From: Desulfamplus sp. | GTDB lineage: Bacteria; Desulfobacterota; Desulfobacteria; Desulfobacterales; Desulfobacteraceae | DNA length: 64,000 nt | Assembly (NCBI GenBank): GCA_015231615.1 | Contig: JADGBE010000003.1 | Location: 1 to 64,000 of the forward strand | Direction: 5' to 3' | Part shown: positions 9,084 to 20,055 of the stretch, in pieces | How the letters are laid out: each line of letters starts with the position of its first letter | How positions within the stretch are numbered: position 1 is the first letter of the stretch | Notes under the pieces: model-generated | The model's database searches: none | The model's input: only the letters and a program-made list of their open reading frames with translations | Told to the model about the DNA's origin: nothing | Position numbers and translations under genes: made by a program

Positions 9084-11108
9084 ATGATAAATATTGATTC
9101 TATATCAAAGAGTTATGGTAAGCAGGTTTTATTAAATAACGCCTCTCTTCAAATTAATCCGGGTGAAAAAATAGGACTTGTAGGAAGAAACGGTCATGGC
9201 AAGACTACGCTTCTTAGAATGGTAACGGGACAAGAAGAGCCAGATGGTGGTCAAATACAGATTCCAAGTAACTATAGAGTTGGTTATCTTACCCAGCATA
9301 TATCATTTTCAAAAGATAGTGTGCTTGACGAATGTATGGTTGGATTGCCAGAACATGAAAAAGATCACTACTGGAAAGCTGAAAAGATTCTTGCTGGTCT
9401 TGGATTTTCTGACAATGATATGAATAGACCCCCTTCAGATTTTTCAGGTGGTTATCAAGTTCGCCTTACCCTTGCAAAGGTTCTTGTATCTGATCCTGAT
9501 CTTTTGATACTTGACGAGCCAACAAACTATCTTGATATTGTCTCTATTCGCTGGATTTCCTCATTCCTACGATCATGGTCCCGTGAAATTTTGCTTGTAA
9601 CCCATGATAGAGGCTTTATGGACGGCATTGTTACCCATATTGCTGGAATCCACCGTTGTGTAGTCCGCAAAATTTTAGGCACAACCTCAAAATATTACGA
9701 GCAGATCGCCCAAGATGAAGAGATATATGAAAAGACAAGAGTAAATGAAGAGAAACGAATAAAAGAGATGGAGCTTTTTATCACAAGGTTTCGTGCAAAG
9801 GCGAGACTTGCGGGTTTAGTCCAATCCAGAGTAAAAGCTCTTGCAAAAATGGAGAAAAAAGATGCGTTGCAGAGAATAGAATCTCTTGAGTTTTCATTTA
9901 GAGATAAAGATTTTGCGGGTAAAAAGGTTATGGAGTGTGAGAACATTACCTTTTCCTATGACGCATCTGAATCTCCCTCATTTGCTGGAGCATCTTCTAT
10001 GGAGAACTCACCCTCCAATGATAAGGGTATGGCTGAGGAGGTGTCTCCCTTAATTGATAATTTCAGTATTACCGTCTCACCTGATGACAGGATTGCCATT
10101 ATTGGAAAAAATGGCAAAGGCAAGACAACATTGCTTAAAATTCTTTGTGGCAAACTCTCTCCAAATTCAGGCAAAGTCAGCTACAACCCTGGGGTCGCAA
10201 TGGGATATTTTGAGCAGACCAATATTGCATCTTTGAACATGAATGCCACTATTGAAGAGGAAATTTTATATTCACACCCTGACATGGATCGCCAGAAGGC
10301 AAGAAATATCTGCGGTGCGGTTATGTTTGAAGGAGATAGTGCCTTAAAAAAGATTTCTGTTCTTTCAGGCGGTGAAAAGAGCCGTGTAATGCTTGCAAAA
10401 CTTTTAGCACAACCTTTAAATATTTTGATGCTTGATGAGCCAACCAACCATCTTGATATGGAGTCTTGCGATTCGCTTGTTCTTGCCCTTGATAATTTTA
10501 AAGGTGCTGTCCTTTTAGTTACCCATAATGAGATGTTTCTCCACTCATTGGCAAACCGTCTAATCATTTTTAAAAATGATATGGTGCGTATTTTTGAAGG
10601 CTCGTATCAAGAATTTCTTGATAAAGAGGGGTGGGAAGGTGAAGTAAGTAAGAGCAAAAACAGTAATGGTCAAAAAATAAATACTTCAAACAATAATACT
10701 GCCAATAATGAACCAGCCAATAATATATCTACAAAAAACTTTACCTCTTCATCTCTATTGAATCCTGAAAATGACTCTAAAAAAATTTCTAAAAAAGAGC
10801 TAAGAAAGTTTCGTTCAGACATTATACAAGAGCGTTCAAAAGCAGTTGGTCATATAGAAAAGGCTATAGCAAAAGATGAAAAGCTAATAGAAACTTATGA
10901 AGAGCGACTAAAAGAGCTTCATTTAGCTATGCAGAAAGCATCAGAAAAGATGAATGGTAAAGAGATTGCAGCCATTGCTATAGATATTGCCAAGTGTCAA
11001 GGTGAGATTGATCTGCTCTTTGAGACTCTTGAAAACAAAATAGACGAGCTTGACTCCAAAAAAATTTTTTTTGACTCAAAACTTGCAGAGCTTCATGATT
11101 TTGAATAG
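9084..11108 (+). CDS. ABC-F family ATP-binding cassette protein (duplicated ATPase)
   Basis: Two Walker A motifs (GRNGHGKTTLL, GKNGKGKTTLL) and two signature/Walker B regions (LDEPTNYLD, LDEPTNHLD); ATG at 9084 is the likely start (MINIDSISKSYG). Confidence 0.93.
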   Translation: MINIDSISKSYGKQVLLNNASLQINPGEKIGLVGRNGHGKTTLLRMVTGQEEPDGGQIQIPSNYRVGYLTQHISFSKDSVLDECMVGLPEHEKDHYWKAEKILAGLGFSDNDMNRPPSDFSGGYQVRLTLAKVLVSDPDLLILDEPTNYLDIVSIRWISSFLRSWSREILLVTHDRGFMDGIVTHIAGIHRCVVRKILGTTSKYYEQIAQDEEIYEKTRVNEEKRIKEMELFITRFRAKARLAGLVQSRVKALAKMEKKDALQRIESLEFSFRDKDFAGKKVMECENITFSYDASESPSFAGASSMENSPSNDKGMAEEVSPLIDNFSITVSPDDRIAIIGKNGKGKTTLLKILCGKLSPNSGKVSYNPGVAMGYFEQTNIASLNMNATIEEEILYSHPDMDRQKARNICGAVMFEGDSALKKISVLSGGEKSRVMLAKLLAQPLNILMLDEPTNHLDMESCDSLVLALDNFKGAVLLVTHNEMFLHSLANRLIIFKNDMVRIFEGSYQEFLDKEGWEGEVSKSKNSNGQKINTSNNNTANNEPANNISTKNFTSSSLLNPENDSKKISKKELRKFRSDIIQERSKAVGHIEKAIAKDEKLIETYEERLKELHLAMQKASEKMNGKEIAAIAIDIAKCQGEIDLLFETLENKIDELDSKKIFFDSKLAELHDFE

Positions 11109-11139
11109 AGTTAGTATGTTAGAGACAACAAAAACATAA

Positions 11140-11165
11140 GTAGAGATACCGGCCGGCGTCTCTAC
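11140..11165. repeat. Palindrome GTAGAGATACCGGCCGGCGTCTCTAC, REP-like
   Basis: 7-bp outer stem plus CCGGCCGG core; same GTAGAGA...TCTCTAC ends as 1639-1666. Confidence 0.5.
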
Positions 11166-11239
11166 AATTTAAGATTGTATTAAAATTCCTGAGTAATAAA
11201 ATAGCCGCATCTAAACGATATTAAATTGTTAGGATAATT

Positions 11240-11446
11240 ATGGATAAAAAGAAAATACAGATTATATGGGGCACACTCCTTGTCATGGCGGGTCTTGGGG
11301 TTTTTTACAGAATACCGCAGGTTATGCCTAAAATAGTGTCAATAGAGGCATTTAGCAATGCAACAGGTCTTATCCAGTTCTGTTTCTATCTGCTTGGTGT
11401 ACTTTTAATATATGGTGGTGGGAAGAAGATTTATGACCATTTTTGA
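11240..11446 (+). CDS. Small hypothetical membrane protein, 68 aa, two predicted TM segments
   Basis: Hydrophobic stretches IIWGTLLVMAGLGVFY and LIQFCFYLLGVLLIYGG; no overlapping larger ORF. Confidence 0.55.
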   Translation: MDKKKIQIIWGTLLVMAGLGVFYRIPQVMPKIVSIEAFSNATGLIQFCFYLLGVLLIYGGGKKIYDHF

Positions 11447-11558
11447 ATAATTTGGATAAATATTAGGTTTAAATTGAAATATATTATTTATAATAAAAAT
11501 GGTATCCATCGAGTAAGGATAACCATATAAAAACAGCTAATCTCTTCTGGAGGAATAT

Positions 11559-13790
11559 ATGAACGTACCCGTAAGAAAAAAGGGAACAGCCTTAAAAAAC
11601 ACTATTAAAGATCAAACTGGGGCGGGTAAGGCACGTATCGGCGAGCTTCTTTCCAAGGGAGGATATATCACAAATGTCCAATTGCAGAACGCCCAGGCGC
11701 AACAAAAGAAAACAGGGTTTAGACTGAGTAAGATTCTTCTTTCCATGGGGATTATTGATCCCGAGACCATTATTAATGTTCTGGGCAGACTTCACGGCTA
11801 TACGGTAGTCAAACTATCAGAAATGAAGCCCTCTGCAAGTATTCTGAGCCTTCTTCCAATTGAAAAAGCTAAAGAGCACATGGCTGTTCCGCTGAGTATA
11901 AAAGATGATCAGTTTATCATAGCAATGACAGAACCAACAGACACAGATGCAATTGAAGATATTAAGAACTTAGTTGGTGGAAAGGAGATCAAGGCATGTG
12001 TCTCCACAGAACACGATGTAATACAGGCTTTCAGAGATTTTTATAAGATAAGCGATGATGAGTATAAAGAGCTTATCCATTTTGAGGAGGAGAGTGAAGA
12101 GGAACAGCAAGTTTCCTCTGTAGATGACTTTGGTTCTTTGGTTTCTGAGGCTGCTGACGAAGTTGAAGTAGCTGATGATGACTCTAAAAATTATGATGAG
12201 TTCATGGCATCAGATGCCCCAATTATTAAGCTTGTTAATGGTATTTTAACAAAAGCTATTAATGACGGTATCAGTGATATTCATATTGAACCTTTTGAAA
12301 AATCTCTTCAGGTAAGATACAGGCTTGATGGTGGATTGTTTAAGGCTATGAACCTTCCTTTGAGCATTAAAAATGCTGTTATTTCAAGGTTTAAAATTCT
12401 TGCTGAATTAAATATTGCAGAACGAAGAATCCCACAAGATGGAAGAATAAAGCTGCGTCTTGGAAAGAAAAAGACAGTTGATTTCCGTGTATCAACTCTT
12501 CCTACACTTTGGGGGGAGGGTATTGTTCTTCGTATCTTAGATCAAAGTGCATTAAATGTTGACCTTACAAAAATGGGGTTTGAAGATTCAACATTCAAAT
12601 CTATAAAAAGATGTATAAACAGACCTTATGGACTTCTGCTTGTTACAGGTCCTACTGGGAGCGGCAAAACCACCACCCTTTATTCTCTTCTTAACCGTCT
12701 CAATACTGAAGACACAAAGATATTGACAGCAGAAGACCCAATTGAGTTTAACTTTAGAGGTATTAACCAAGTTCCAGTAAAAGATAGTGTAGGTATGACG
12801 TTTGCTGCTGCCCTTAAAGCATTCTTACGTCAAGACCCTGACATTATAATGGTTGGTGAGATTCGTGATATTACAACAGCAGAGATTGCAGTAAAAGCAG
12901 CTATGACAGGACATCTTGTTTTTAGTACTCTCCATACAAATGACTGCCCTTCAACAATAGGAAGGCTCATTGATATTGGTATCCCTTCTTATATGCTTGC
13001 ATCTGCTGTTACAATGGTTTTATCTCAGCGTCTTGCAAAACGACTTTGCCCCCAATGTAAACAAGTTGTAACAGGGCATGATCCAAAAGAGTTGGAGTTA
13101 CATGGTTTTACCAAAGAGATTATTTTGGGTAATCCAGCAAAAAATATCCCACCAATTACGATTATGGGACCAAAGGGGTGTAATCATTGCAACGGAACTG
13201 GTTACAAAGGCAGGGTTGGTCTCTACGAACTCATGGAGGTTACAGATGAGGTTGGAAAGGCAATTAACGCCAAACTTCCCGAAGATCAGTTGAGAAAGAT
13301 TGCTGTTCAAGAGGGTATGACAACATTGAGAGACGCTGGTCTTGAAAAGGTGCGTCAAGGTGTAACTTCACTTGAGGAGGTCTTAAAAAAGACTACTATT
13401 ACAAAAGAGGCTCTTCCATCATATCTTATCAATCCTGACATTGAAAAATACGAAGATATGGATGTCATCATACGCGAGGGAAATAATGATATTGACTTCT
13501 TTAAATTAGTTCGTGGTTCTCTCTATGTTGTTAAAGCTGGCAAAAAAATTGCTGAAATACACGAACCCGGTGAATATTTTGGTGAAATGGCAGCAATCAC
13601 AGGAGAACCAAGATCAGCATCAATAATGTCCAAGGGAAGATCTGAGATTAAACGTTTCCCGGGAGATAAACTTCTTGAGCTCATTGAGAAATATCCTGAA
13701 GTTGCCAGACATCTTTTTGGAATTATGGCAAGCCGTTTAAGTCAGGCAAACAAGCTGCTTTTAAGTAAATTAAAGCCAGCGGGACAGTAG
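11559..13790 (+). CDS. GspE/PilB-type secretion/pilus ATPase with MshEN-like N-terminus and C-terminal cyclic-nucleotide-binding domain
   Basis: Walker A GPTGSGKTTTLYSLL, DPDIIMVGEIRD, CxxC pairs (CPQCKQ..., CNHCNGTGYKGR), GELLSKGGYIT...LQNAQAQQKKTGFRLSKILLSMG N-terminus, C-terminal GEYFGEMAAITGEPRSASI cNMP-type motif. GGAGG RBS before ATG. Confidence 0.9.
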   Translation: MNVPVRKKGTALKNTIKDQTGAGKARIGELLSKGGYITNVQLQNAQAQQKKTGFRLSKILLSMGIIDPETIINVLGRLHGYTVVKLSEMKPSASILSLLPIEKAKEHMAVPLSIKDDQFIIAMTEPTDTDAIEDIKNLVGGKEIKACVSTEHDVIQAFRDFYKISDDEYKELIHFEEESEEEQQVSSVDDFGSLVSEAADEVEVADDDSKNYDEFMASDAPIIKLVNGILTKAINDGISDIHIEPFEKSLQVRYRLDGGLFKAMNLPLSIKNAVISRFKILAELNIAERRIPQDGRIKLRLGKKKTVDFRVSTLPTLWGEGIVLRILDQSALNVDLTKMGFEDSTFKSIKRCINRPYGLLLVTGPTGSGKTTTLYSLLNRLNTEDTKILTAEDPIEFNFRGINQVPVKDSVGMTFAAALKAFLRQDPDIIMVGEIRDITTAEIAVKAAMTGHLVFSTLHTNDCPSTIGRLIDIGIPSYMLASAVTMVLSQRLAKRLCPQCKQVVTGHDPKELELHGFTKEIILGNPAKNIPPITIMGPKGCNHCNGTGYKGRVGLYELMEVTDEVGKAINAKLPEDQLRKIAVQEGMTTLRDAGLEKVRQGVTSLEEVLKKTTITKEALPSYLINPDIEKYEDMDVIIREGNNDIDFFKLVRGSLYVVKAGKKIAEIHEPGEYFGEMAAITGEPRSASIMSKGRSEIKRFPGDKLLELIEKYPEVARHLFGIMASRLSQANKLLLSKLKPAGQ

Positions 13791-13857
13791 TATCTATTTA
13801 TTTACAAAAAGTATTTGAGCTATTAAACAAGTGTTATGGTAAAAAATAAGGGAATAT

Positions 13858-15555
13858 ATGGAAGACGATAATATAAAAGAAGATGCTAACAGAAAAAATA
13901 ATTTTATCAAAAATATAATTACAGAAGACCTTACGAATGGAAAAAATAACGGAAAGGTTATCACTCGATTCCCGCCAGAACCTAATGGTTTTCTCCACAT
14001 TGGACATGCAAAATCGATCTGCTTAAATTTTGGTATTGCAGAAGAGTTTAAAGGTAAGTGCAATCTTAGATTTGATGATACAAACCCAGCTAAAGAGGAT
14101 CAAAAATATATCGACTCCATAATTTCAGATGTTAAGTGGCTCGGATTTAATTGGGGTGAAACTATTTACTATGCTTCAGACTATTTTGATAAGCTATATG
14201 AGTTTGCAGTTGAGCTAATTAAACAAGGTAAGGCTTTCGTTTGTAGCCTTACAGGTGAACAGATGCGAGAATATAGAGGAACTCTAACTGAACCTGGAAA
14301 GGAGAGTCCAGATAGAAATCGACCTATATCTGAAAATCTTGATCTGTTTGAGAGAATGAAAAACGGTGAATTTGAAGATGGAACCTATGTGCTGCGGGCA
14401 AAGATTGACATGGGATCTCCAAATATAAATATGCGTGATCCCGTTATCTACAGAATAAAAAAGATGTCCCATCCAAGAACTGCGGATAAATGGTGTATCT
14501 ACCCAATGTATGACTTTACTCATGGTATTTCTGATGCATTAGAGGGAGTTACCCACTCTCTTTGCACATTAGAATTTCAAGATCATCGTCCTTTGTATGA
14601 CTGGCTTCTTGATGAGGTAACTTCTCCATGCCACCCTCAGCAAATTGAATTTGCAAGAATGAATCTTAACTATACTGTAATGAGCAAAAGAAAGTTGCAA
14701 AAACTTGTTGAGAACAATTACGTTGATGGCTGGGACGACCCAAGACTTCCAACTATTGCTGGAATAAGACGTAGAGGTTACACAGCAGAAGCTATTAGAA
14801 ATTTTTGTAATATAATTGGGGTTAGCAAAAAAGAGAGTCGTATTGATGTAGGTCTTCTTGAAAACTGCCTGCGTGATGACCTAAACGATAATGCACCAAG
14901 GGTTATGGCTGTATTACGACCTTTGAAGGTAACTATTGAAAACTGGGAACAAAATAGAATTGAAGAGCTTGAAGCTCAAAATCATCCGCAAAAACCAGAG
15001 ATGGGAATAAGAAAGATAATTTTTTCAAAAACTCTCTACATTGAACAAGATGACTTTATGGAAAATGCTCCAAAAAAATTTTTTAGACTTGCCCCAGGAC
15101 GCGAGGTTAGACTTAGATATGGATATTTCATAACTTGCAAAGAGGTTTTAAAGGATAAAGATGGTAATATTCTTGAGCTTATATGCACCTATGATCCAGC
15201 TACTCGAGGTGGTGATGCTCCTGATGGCAGAAAAGTAAAAGGGACGCTTCATTGGGTATCTTCCGAAGGTTCTATTCCAGCAAAAGTTAATCTCTATGAC
15301 AGGCTATTTATGGCTGAAGACCCAGAAGCTGAGAGTGATGATTTTACAAAAAATATCAATCCTGAATCACTTGTAAAACTTCAAAATTGCAGAGTTGAAA
15401 AATCACTTAAAGATGCGGAACAAGAAAGAGTGTATCAATTTGAGAGGCTCGGATATTTTTGTTCAGACTTAAAAGAGTCATCAAAAGGAGATTTAGTTTT
15501 TAATAGAACAGTAACGCTTAAAGATACATGGGCAAAGGTGAACCAAACCAAATAA
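13858..15555 (+). CDS. glnS: Glutaminyl-tRNA synthetase
   Basis: [30 protein letters not shown] (KMSKS-like), [16 protein letters not shown], full-length class I GlnRS. Confidence 0.96.
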   Translation: MEDDNIKEDANRKNNFIKNIITEDLTNGKNNGKVITRFPPEPNGFLHIGHAKSICLNFGIAEEFKGKCNLRFDDTNPAKEDQKYIDSIISDVKWLGFNWGETIYYASDYFDKLYEFAVELIKQGKAFVCSLTGEQMREYRGTLTEPGKESPDRNRPISENLDLFERMKNGEFEDGTYVLRAKIDMGSPNINMRDPVIYRIKKMSHPRTADKWCIYPMYDFTHGISDALEGVTHSLCTLEFQDHRPLYDWLLDEVTSPCHPQQIEFARMNLNYTVMSKRKLQKLVENNYVDGWDDPRLPTIAGIRRRGYTAEAIRNFCNIIGVSKKESRIDVGLLENCLRDDLNDNAPRVMAVLRPLKVTIENWEQNRIEELEAQNHPQKPEMGIRKIIFSKTLYIEQDDFMENAPKKFFRLAPGREVRLRYGYFITCKEVLKDKDGNILELICTYDPATRGGDAPDGRKVKGTLHWVSSEGSIPAKVNLYDRLFMAEDPEAESDDFTKNINPESLVKLQNCRVEKSLKDAEQERVYQFERLGYFCSDLKESSKGDLVFNRTVTLKDTWAKVNQTK

Positions 15556-15572
15556 AATTGGTAAAAATAAAA

Positions 15573-15597
15573 AAAGGGGATTTATAAAATCCCCTTT
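15573..15597. terminator. Bidirectional intrinsic terminator between convergent glnS and rpsI
   Basis: AAAGGGGATTT-ATAA-AATCCCCTTT flanked by A- and T-runs. Confidence 0.6.
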
Positions 15598-15634
15598 ACG
15601 CAATAACAAATTTATTAACACAAGTTGATGAATA

Positions 15635-16030
15635 TTATCTCTTTGAAAACTGATAATTGGCTCTTGCACCTTTTTGACCATATTTATCACGTTCTTTAGT
15701 TCTTGCATCTCTTGTAAGAAAACCTGCTTTTTTAAGCACTCCCCTCAATTCAGGATTTACAAGCACAAGAGCTTTGGTAATTCCATGTCTAACTGCACCA
15801 GCTTGCCCCATTATTCCACCACCGAGAACGGTAATTTTAACATCAAATTTATCTATATTTTCAGTCAAAACTAACGGAGAAGTTAGTAATTCTCTTGCCG
15901 TAGTAAGTGTAAAATAGTCGTTTAGTGATCTGTTATTCACTGTAATGTTTCCGCTTCCTGGTTTTAGCCATGTTTTTGAAACAGAACTTTTACGTTTTCC
16001 AGTTGCGTAGTATATATTCTCATTTTCCAT
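15635..16030 (-). CDS. rpsI: Small ribosomal subunit protein uS9
   Basis: [22 protein letters not shown]-terminus [25 protein letters not shown]. Confidence 0.97.
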   Translation of the reverse strand: MENENIYYATGKRKSSVSKTWLKPGSGNITVNNRSLNDYFTLTTARELLTSPLVLTENIDKFDVKITVLGGGIMGQAGAVRHGITKALVLVNPELRGVLKKAGFLTRDARTKERDKYGQKGARANYQFSKR

Positions 16031-16060
16031 AAGTAATCAAAATGTCCTTATATGTTTATA

Positions 16061-16495
16061 CTATATTTCAACAATCTCTGGTTGTTGAGCAGCATGAGGA
16101 TGCTCACTCCCTGCATAGACACGCAATTTGGTATTAAGTTTTCTTCCAAGTGGATTTTTAGGAAGCATACCCCTAACAGCTTTTTTTAATAACTCTTCAG
16201 GTTTTTTTGCAAGAAGTTCGCCTGCTGTTACAAATTTAATTCCGCCCATATAACCTGTATGTCGATAATATCTCTTTTGATCCCATTTATTGCCAGTAAG
16301 GCGTACCTTATCGGCATTTACAACTATTACCCAATCACCTGTATCAGCATGTGGTGTAAAAAGAGGATTGTGTTTACCTCTAATCCTCATAGCCACTTCA
16401 GTAGCAACTCTGCCTAATACTTTATCTTTGGCATCAATAATACACCATTTCTCTTTATTATCTGAGCGTCTTGCACTGTATGTATATTTTTTCAA
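16061..16495 (-). CDS. rplM: Large ribosomal subunit protein uL13
   Basis: WCIIDAKDKVLGRVATEVAMRIRGKHNP; VRGMLPKNPLGRKLNTKLRVYAGSEHPHAAQQPE. Confidence 0.97.
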   Translation of the reverse strand: MKKYTYSARRSDNKEKWCIIDAKDKVLGRVATEVAMRIRGKHNPLFTPHADTGDWVIVVNADKVRLTGNKWDQKRYYRHTGYMGGIKFVTAGELLAKKPEELLKKAVRGMLPKNPLGRKLNTKLRVYAGSEHPHAAQQPEIVEI

Positions 16496-16563
16496 TTCAC
16501 CTTTCTCCTGTTCATAAAAAATAATTTGGTTTCATTACCCCATTAAGCACAATATGTCAAGTT

Positions 16564-17676
16564 CTATTTTCTTTGGTATTCCCCATATTGTAGGTCGAGT
16601 TGTGAAGCAGCAGCTATAAAATAACTACTCTTTATATCTTTTTTCTTTATTGAAATAGTTTGAAAAGTATCTCCAATAATCTTGTAGGAATTATCATTAT
16701 AAGAAGATAAATTATTATTATTGTTATCTATAAATAGCTTACGTTTTCCTACGGATATTGTGCGATAACGAGATGTAACTTGAAAATCTAACAAAACCAC
16801 AAAATAGTTTTTATGCTTATAGATACCAACATAATCAAACTGTGCTTTAACAGGATTTGATGCTAATGCAGTTCGAGATCGAATATCAACCCACTCTGCC
16901 CACCATTTCATATCTGGTATATAATTTGACCGATAGTAAAAAAGATACTCTAAATATGACCCTTTGTTAAGTGCTTCAATCCACTTAGATATAAAATTAA
17001 TAATATCAATCCGTTGTGATATATTTGTCTCTACAGGGACGTAGTCCAGACGATCTACTATAATAACTGGCGTCTCATCAATGACTACATAAGGGTCAAG
17101 TTTAACTACATCTTCGTTATTCATTGCTACACAGCCATTTGAATCCATTGGTTTAAGTTCTCTATTTGTGCCATGAAGCCATATAGCACTGCCAGTTTTA
17201 CCAACTATTTTATCAAACAAATTTGGATAATCTGTAGTAAATGCCCTTGGTCCGTAAATTGGGGTCAAGAATCGATCTTCATAAGTCTGCTTGACAAAAT
17301 AGATACCTTCTGGTGTTTTTTTATCCCCCTCAACCATTTTAGGACCATAAACTTCACCAGTTGAACATGGTATTTCAAAAATCTTTATAAACTCACCGTC
17401 TCTTGATGTATATATCCAAAGTCTCTGAGAATCTTTTTCAACAAGAATGGCAGATGCACCCTCTCTTGGTGTTTTAATTAAAGAAGATGGTATAAGATTT
17501 ATTGCATATTTTTTTATCTCATTTTGCCTATTTAGTTCTATCTCTTCTGAATTCCCAATTTTGATAGAAAACAATATAATTAAAAATATTATAACAACAT
17601 ATAAAAAAAGAGATGGGCAAAATTTATAAAAACAACGTTTTTTATAATAAAAATTAGAGTTTGCAACATAAAACAT
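16564..17676 (-). CDS. L,D-transpeptidase (YkuD/ErfK family), membrane-anchored
   Basis: N-terminal TM; IWLHGTNRELKPMDSNGCVAMNNEDVVKL matches HGxx...SxGC active-site motif. Confidence 0.88.
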   Translation of the reverse strand: MFYVANSNFYYKKRCFYKFCPSLFLYVVIIFLIILFSIKIGNSEEIELNRQNEIKKYAINLIPSSLIKTPREGASAILVEKDSQRLWIYTSRDGEFIKIFEIPCSTGEVYGPKMVEGDKKTPEGIYFVKQTYEDRFLTPIYGPRAFTTDYPNLFDKIVGKTGSAIWLHGTNRELKPMDSNGCVAMNNEDVVKLDPYVVIDETPVIIVDRLDYVPVETNISQRIDIINFISKWIEALNKGSYLEYLFYYRSNYIPDMKWWAEWVDIRSRTALASNPVKAQFDYVGIYKHKNYFVVLLDFQVTSRYRTISVGKRKLFIDNNNNNLSSYNDNSYKIIGDTFQTISIKKKDIKSSYFIAAASQLDLQYGEYQRK

Positions 17677-17681
17677 ATAAT

Positions 17682-18755
17682 TTATAGTGTCTCCTTATTA
17701 TATGAAAATCCAAGATGTTGATATGCTTTTACTGATGCTTTCCGTCCAGACGATGTACGCAACACAAGCCCACATTTTAGAAGATATGGCTCTACAACAT
17801 CTACAAGTGTGTCAGGCTCTTCTTGAAGAGTTGCAGCAACAGCTTCAATACCAACAGGTCCACCGTTATAAAAGCTAATTATTGTATTGAGATAGTTTCT
17901 ATCTAACGGTGTCAATCCAATCTCATCAATACCCTCAAGAGATAAGGCTTCTTTAACACTTTTAATGCTAACTTCCCCACCTAATACTACCTGTGAGTAG
18001 TCTCGTACCCTCTTGAGTAATCTATTGGCTATTCTTGGCGTTCCTCTTGATCTCATTGCAAGCTCTAAAGCACTTTTGTTATCCATAGGAGTATTTAAAA
18101 GTAAAGACGATCTCTTAATTATTGTTATTAGTTCTTCAATTGTATAAAAATCAAGATTTCTAAAAAGACCAAAACGATCTCTAAGTGGTGAAGATAATAA
18201 TCCTACTCTTGTTGTAGCACCTATAAGAGTGAAATGTTTTAGCCTATACCGATGGCTTCTTGCGTGGATACCTTTATCAAAGACAAAATCTATAGCATAA
18301 TCTTCCATTGCAGGATAGAGAAACTCTTCAACTGTTTTAGGGATTCTATGTATCTCATCAATGAAAAGAAAATCACCATCTGCGAGATTCGTGAGCATTC
18401 CAATAAGGTCTCCCCCTTTCTCTAAAGCAGGTCCTGATGTAACAGTCAGATTCCCACCCATTTCATTCGCAATAATGTGGGATATTGTAGTTTTTCCAAG
18501 TCCTGGAGGACCGTGAAGAAGAATATGCTCAAGAGACTCATTCCTCATTTTTGCAGCTTTAATAGCAATTTTTAATGTTTTAACTGTTTCTGATTGTCCA
18601 ACATAATCGTCAAACTTCTCTGGTCTTAATGAATAACCAGAGTCTATATCTCTATCGGTCTTAGACTCTTTAGGAGAAGATAGTTCAAGTAAAGAGGAGG
18701 CTGAAGGTGATACTGAAGAGAATGAAATAATTGAGTCGCCCATGTTAGCCACCAA
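17682..18755 (-). CDS. ruvB: Holliday junction branch migration helicase RuvB
   Basis: [42 protein letters not shown]. Confidence 0.97.
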   Translation of the reverse strand: MVANMGDSIISFSSVSPSASSLLELSSPKESKTDRDIDSGYSLRPEKFDDYVGQSETVKTLKIAIKAAKMRNESLEHILLHGPPGLGKTTISHIIANEMGGNLTVTSGPALEKGGDLIGMLTNLADGDFLFIDEIHRIPKTVEEFLYPAMEDYAIDFVFDKGIHARSHRYRLKHFTLIGATTRVGLLSSPLRDRFGLFRNLDFYTIEELITIIKRSSLLLNTPMDNKSALELAMRSRGTPRIANRLLKRVRDYSQVVLGGEVSIKSVKEALSLEGIDEIGLTPLDRNYLNTIISFYNGGPVGIEAVAATLQEEPDTLVDVVEPYLLKCGLVLRTSSGRKASVKAYQHLGFSYNKETL

Positions 18756-18769
18756 ATATTATTATACTT

Positions 18770-19546
18770 TTAAAGTTTTCCATGCAAAACTGCTTCAAAA
18801 AGCTCTTCTGGTGTTGATATAGAAGGTTTTTTTTGAATTGCCATAGTAACCATTTTTTTTGCAATTGCACTTGTATAGCCAAGTTGTTCGATAAGAACAT
18901 CGACAACTTGTTGGGAAATTTGTTGCATGGAAAGTGAATTCTCACCACTTAATGTTAATGATTCAAATTGATTATCGGCATAATTTAAATTTACAGGTAT
19001 TGTTGAATTATCGCTATGCAATTTTGAACTATTATTAGATTCATATATAAAACGTGATAATTTACCATGAAGATCAGCAACAATTTTTTGAGCTGTCCTC
19101 TTACCTATACCCTTTAGGTTAGAAAGAAAATCAATGTCTTGATCTTCAATAGCTTTAGCAATTTCTGATATTGGTTTTTCCATAGCTTTTACAGCCTTAA
19201 GAGGACCTATTGCGTCAACAGAAATAAAAGCCTGAAAGAAATCTTTTTCCTCTTCTGAATTAAAGCCGATAAGAATAGGCTTTGGCTGCCTATCAGTTTG
19301 ATGATAGTAGATAAATAGAGCAATTTGATTAGAATTAGAAGTCTCTGTAGCAGAAAAGGCAACCTTTTCAATATCGTCTGATTTATTGTCAATTGATGGA
19401 TATACAACTGATAAACTAAGTGTTTTTTTGCCGATCTTTTCCATTACAAATACTGGAAGAAGAATCTCATATCCTACATGACCGGCAAGCAGTAAAATTC
19501 CATCTTGCGTTATCTTTAATATTTTTCCTTCAATATATCCAATCAT
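18770..19546 (-). CDS. ruvA: Holliday junction branch migration protein RuvA
   Basis: MIGYIEGKI N-terminus, LKGIGKRTAQKIVADLHGKL HhH motif; start overlaps ruvC stop (ATGA). Confidence 0.93.
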   Translation of the reverse strand: MIGYIEGKILKITQDGILLLAGHVGYEILLPVFVMEKIGKKTLSLSVVYPSIDNKSDDIEKVAFSATETSNSNQIALFIYYHQTDRQPKPILIGFNSEEEKDFFQAFISVDAIGPLKAVKAMEKPISEIAKAIEDQDIDFLSNLKGIGKRTAQKIVADLHGKLSRFIYESNNSSKLHSDNSTIPVNLNYADNQFESLTLSGENSLSMQQISQQVVDVLIEQLGYTSAIAKKMVTMAIQKKPSISTPEELFEAVLHGKL

Positions 19547-20055
19547 GTAGAACTATCCTTTTGATAACAATATAGTTGTGAGCTATATCTAAAAAGACCT
19601 GCAATAGCCAAAGCAAGAGCATCAGAAGAGTGAAAAGGTCTTATCTCTTGAGGATGTTTTAGAATATGCCTTACAGACTCCTCAACCTGATATTTATCTG
19701 CATTGCCACTCCCTGAAATGAGTTTTTTAGCCTCTTTAACGGGTATTTCATAAATTGTTGCACCAGATTTATAGGCAGCAAGCATCAATACACCAGTAAC
19801 TTTTCCAAGTGTGATGGCTGAATTGGGATATTGCTTAAGAGAAAATATATCTTCAAAAATGACTATATCAGGGGATTGCTCATGGAGAAAATCAATTGTT
19901 TGGGTATAAATGAGGTTAAGACGTAAATGAAGAGAATCTTTTTTATCAGTGTTGATACTACCAAAAGAGTAGGCTGAGATTTTTCGACTTTCACCCTGAA
20001 CAACACCTATTCCTGTTCCAGCAAGTCCAGGATCTATGCCTATTACTTTGATCAT
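19543..20055 (-). CDS. ruvC: Crossover junction endodeoxyribonuclease RuvC
   Basis: IGIDPGLAGTGIGVV, VIFEDIF, HSSDALALAIAG. Confidence 0.95.
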   Translation of the reverse strand: MIKVIGIDPGLAGTGIGVVQGESRKISAYSFGSINTDKKDSLHLRLNLIYTQTIDFLHEQSPDIVIFEDIFSLKQYPNSAITLGKVTGVLMLAAYKSGATIYEIPVKEAKKLISGSGNADKYQVEESVRHILKHPQEIRPFHSSDALALAIAGLFRYSSQLYCYQKDSST

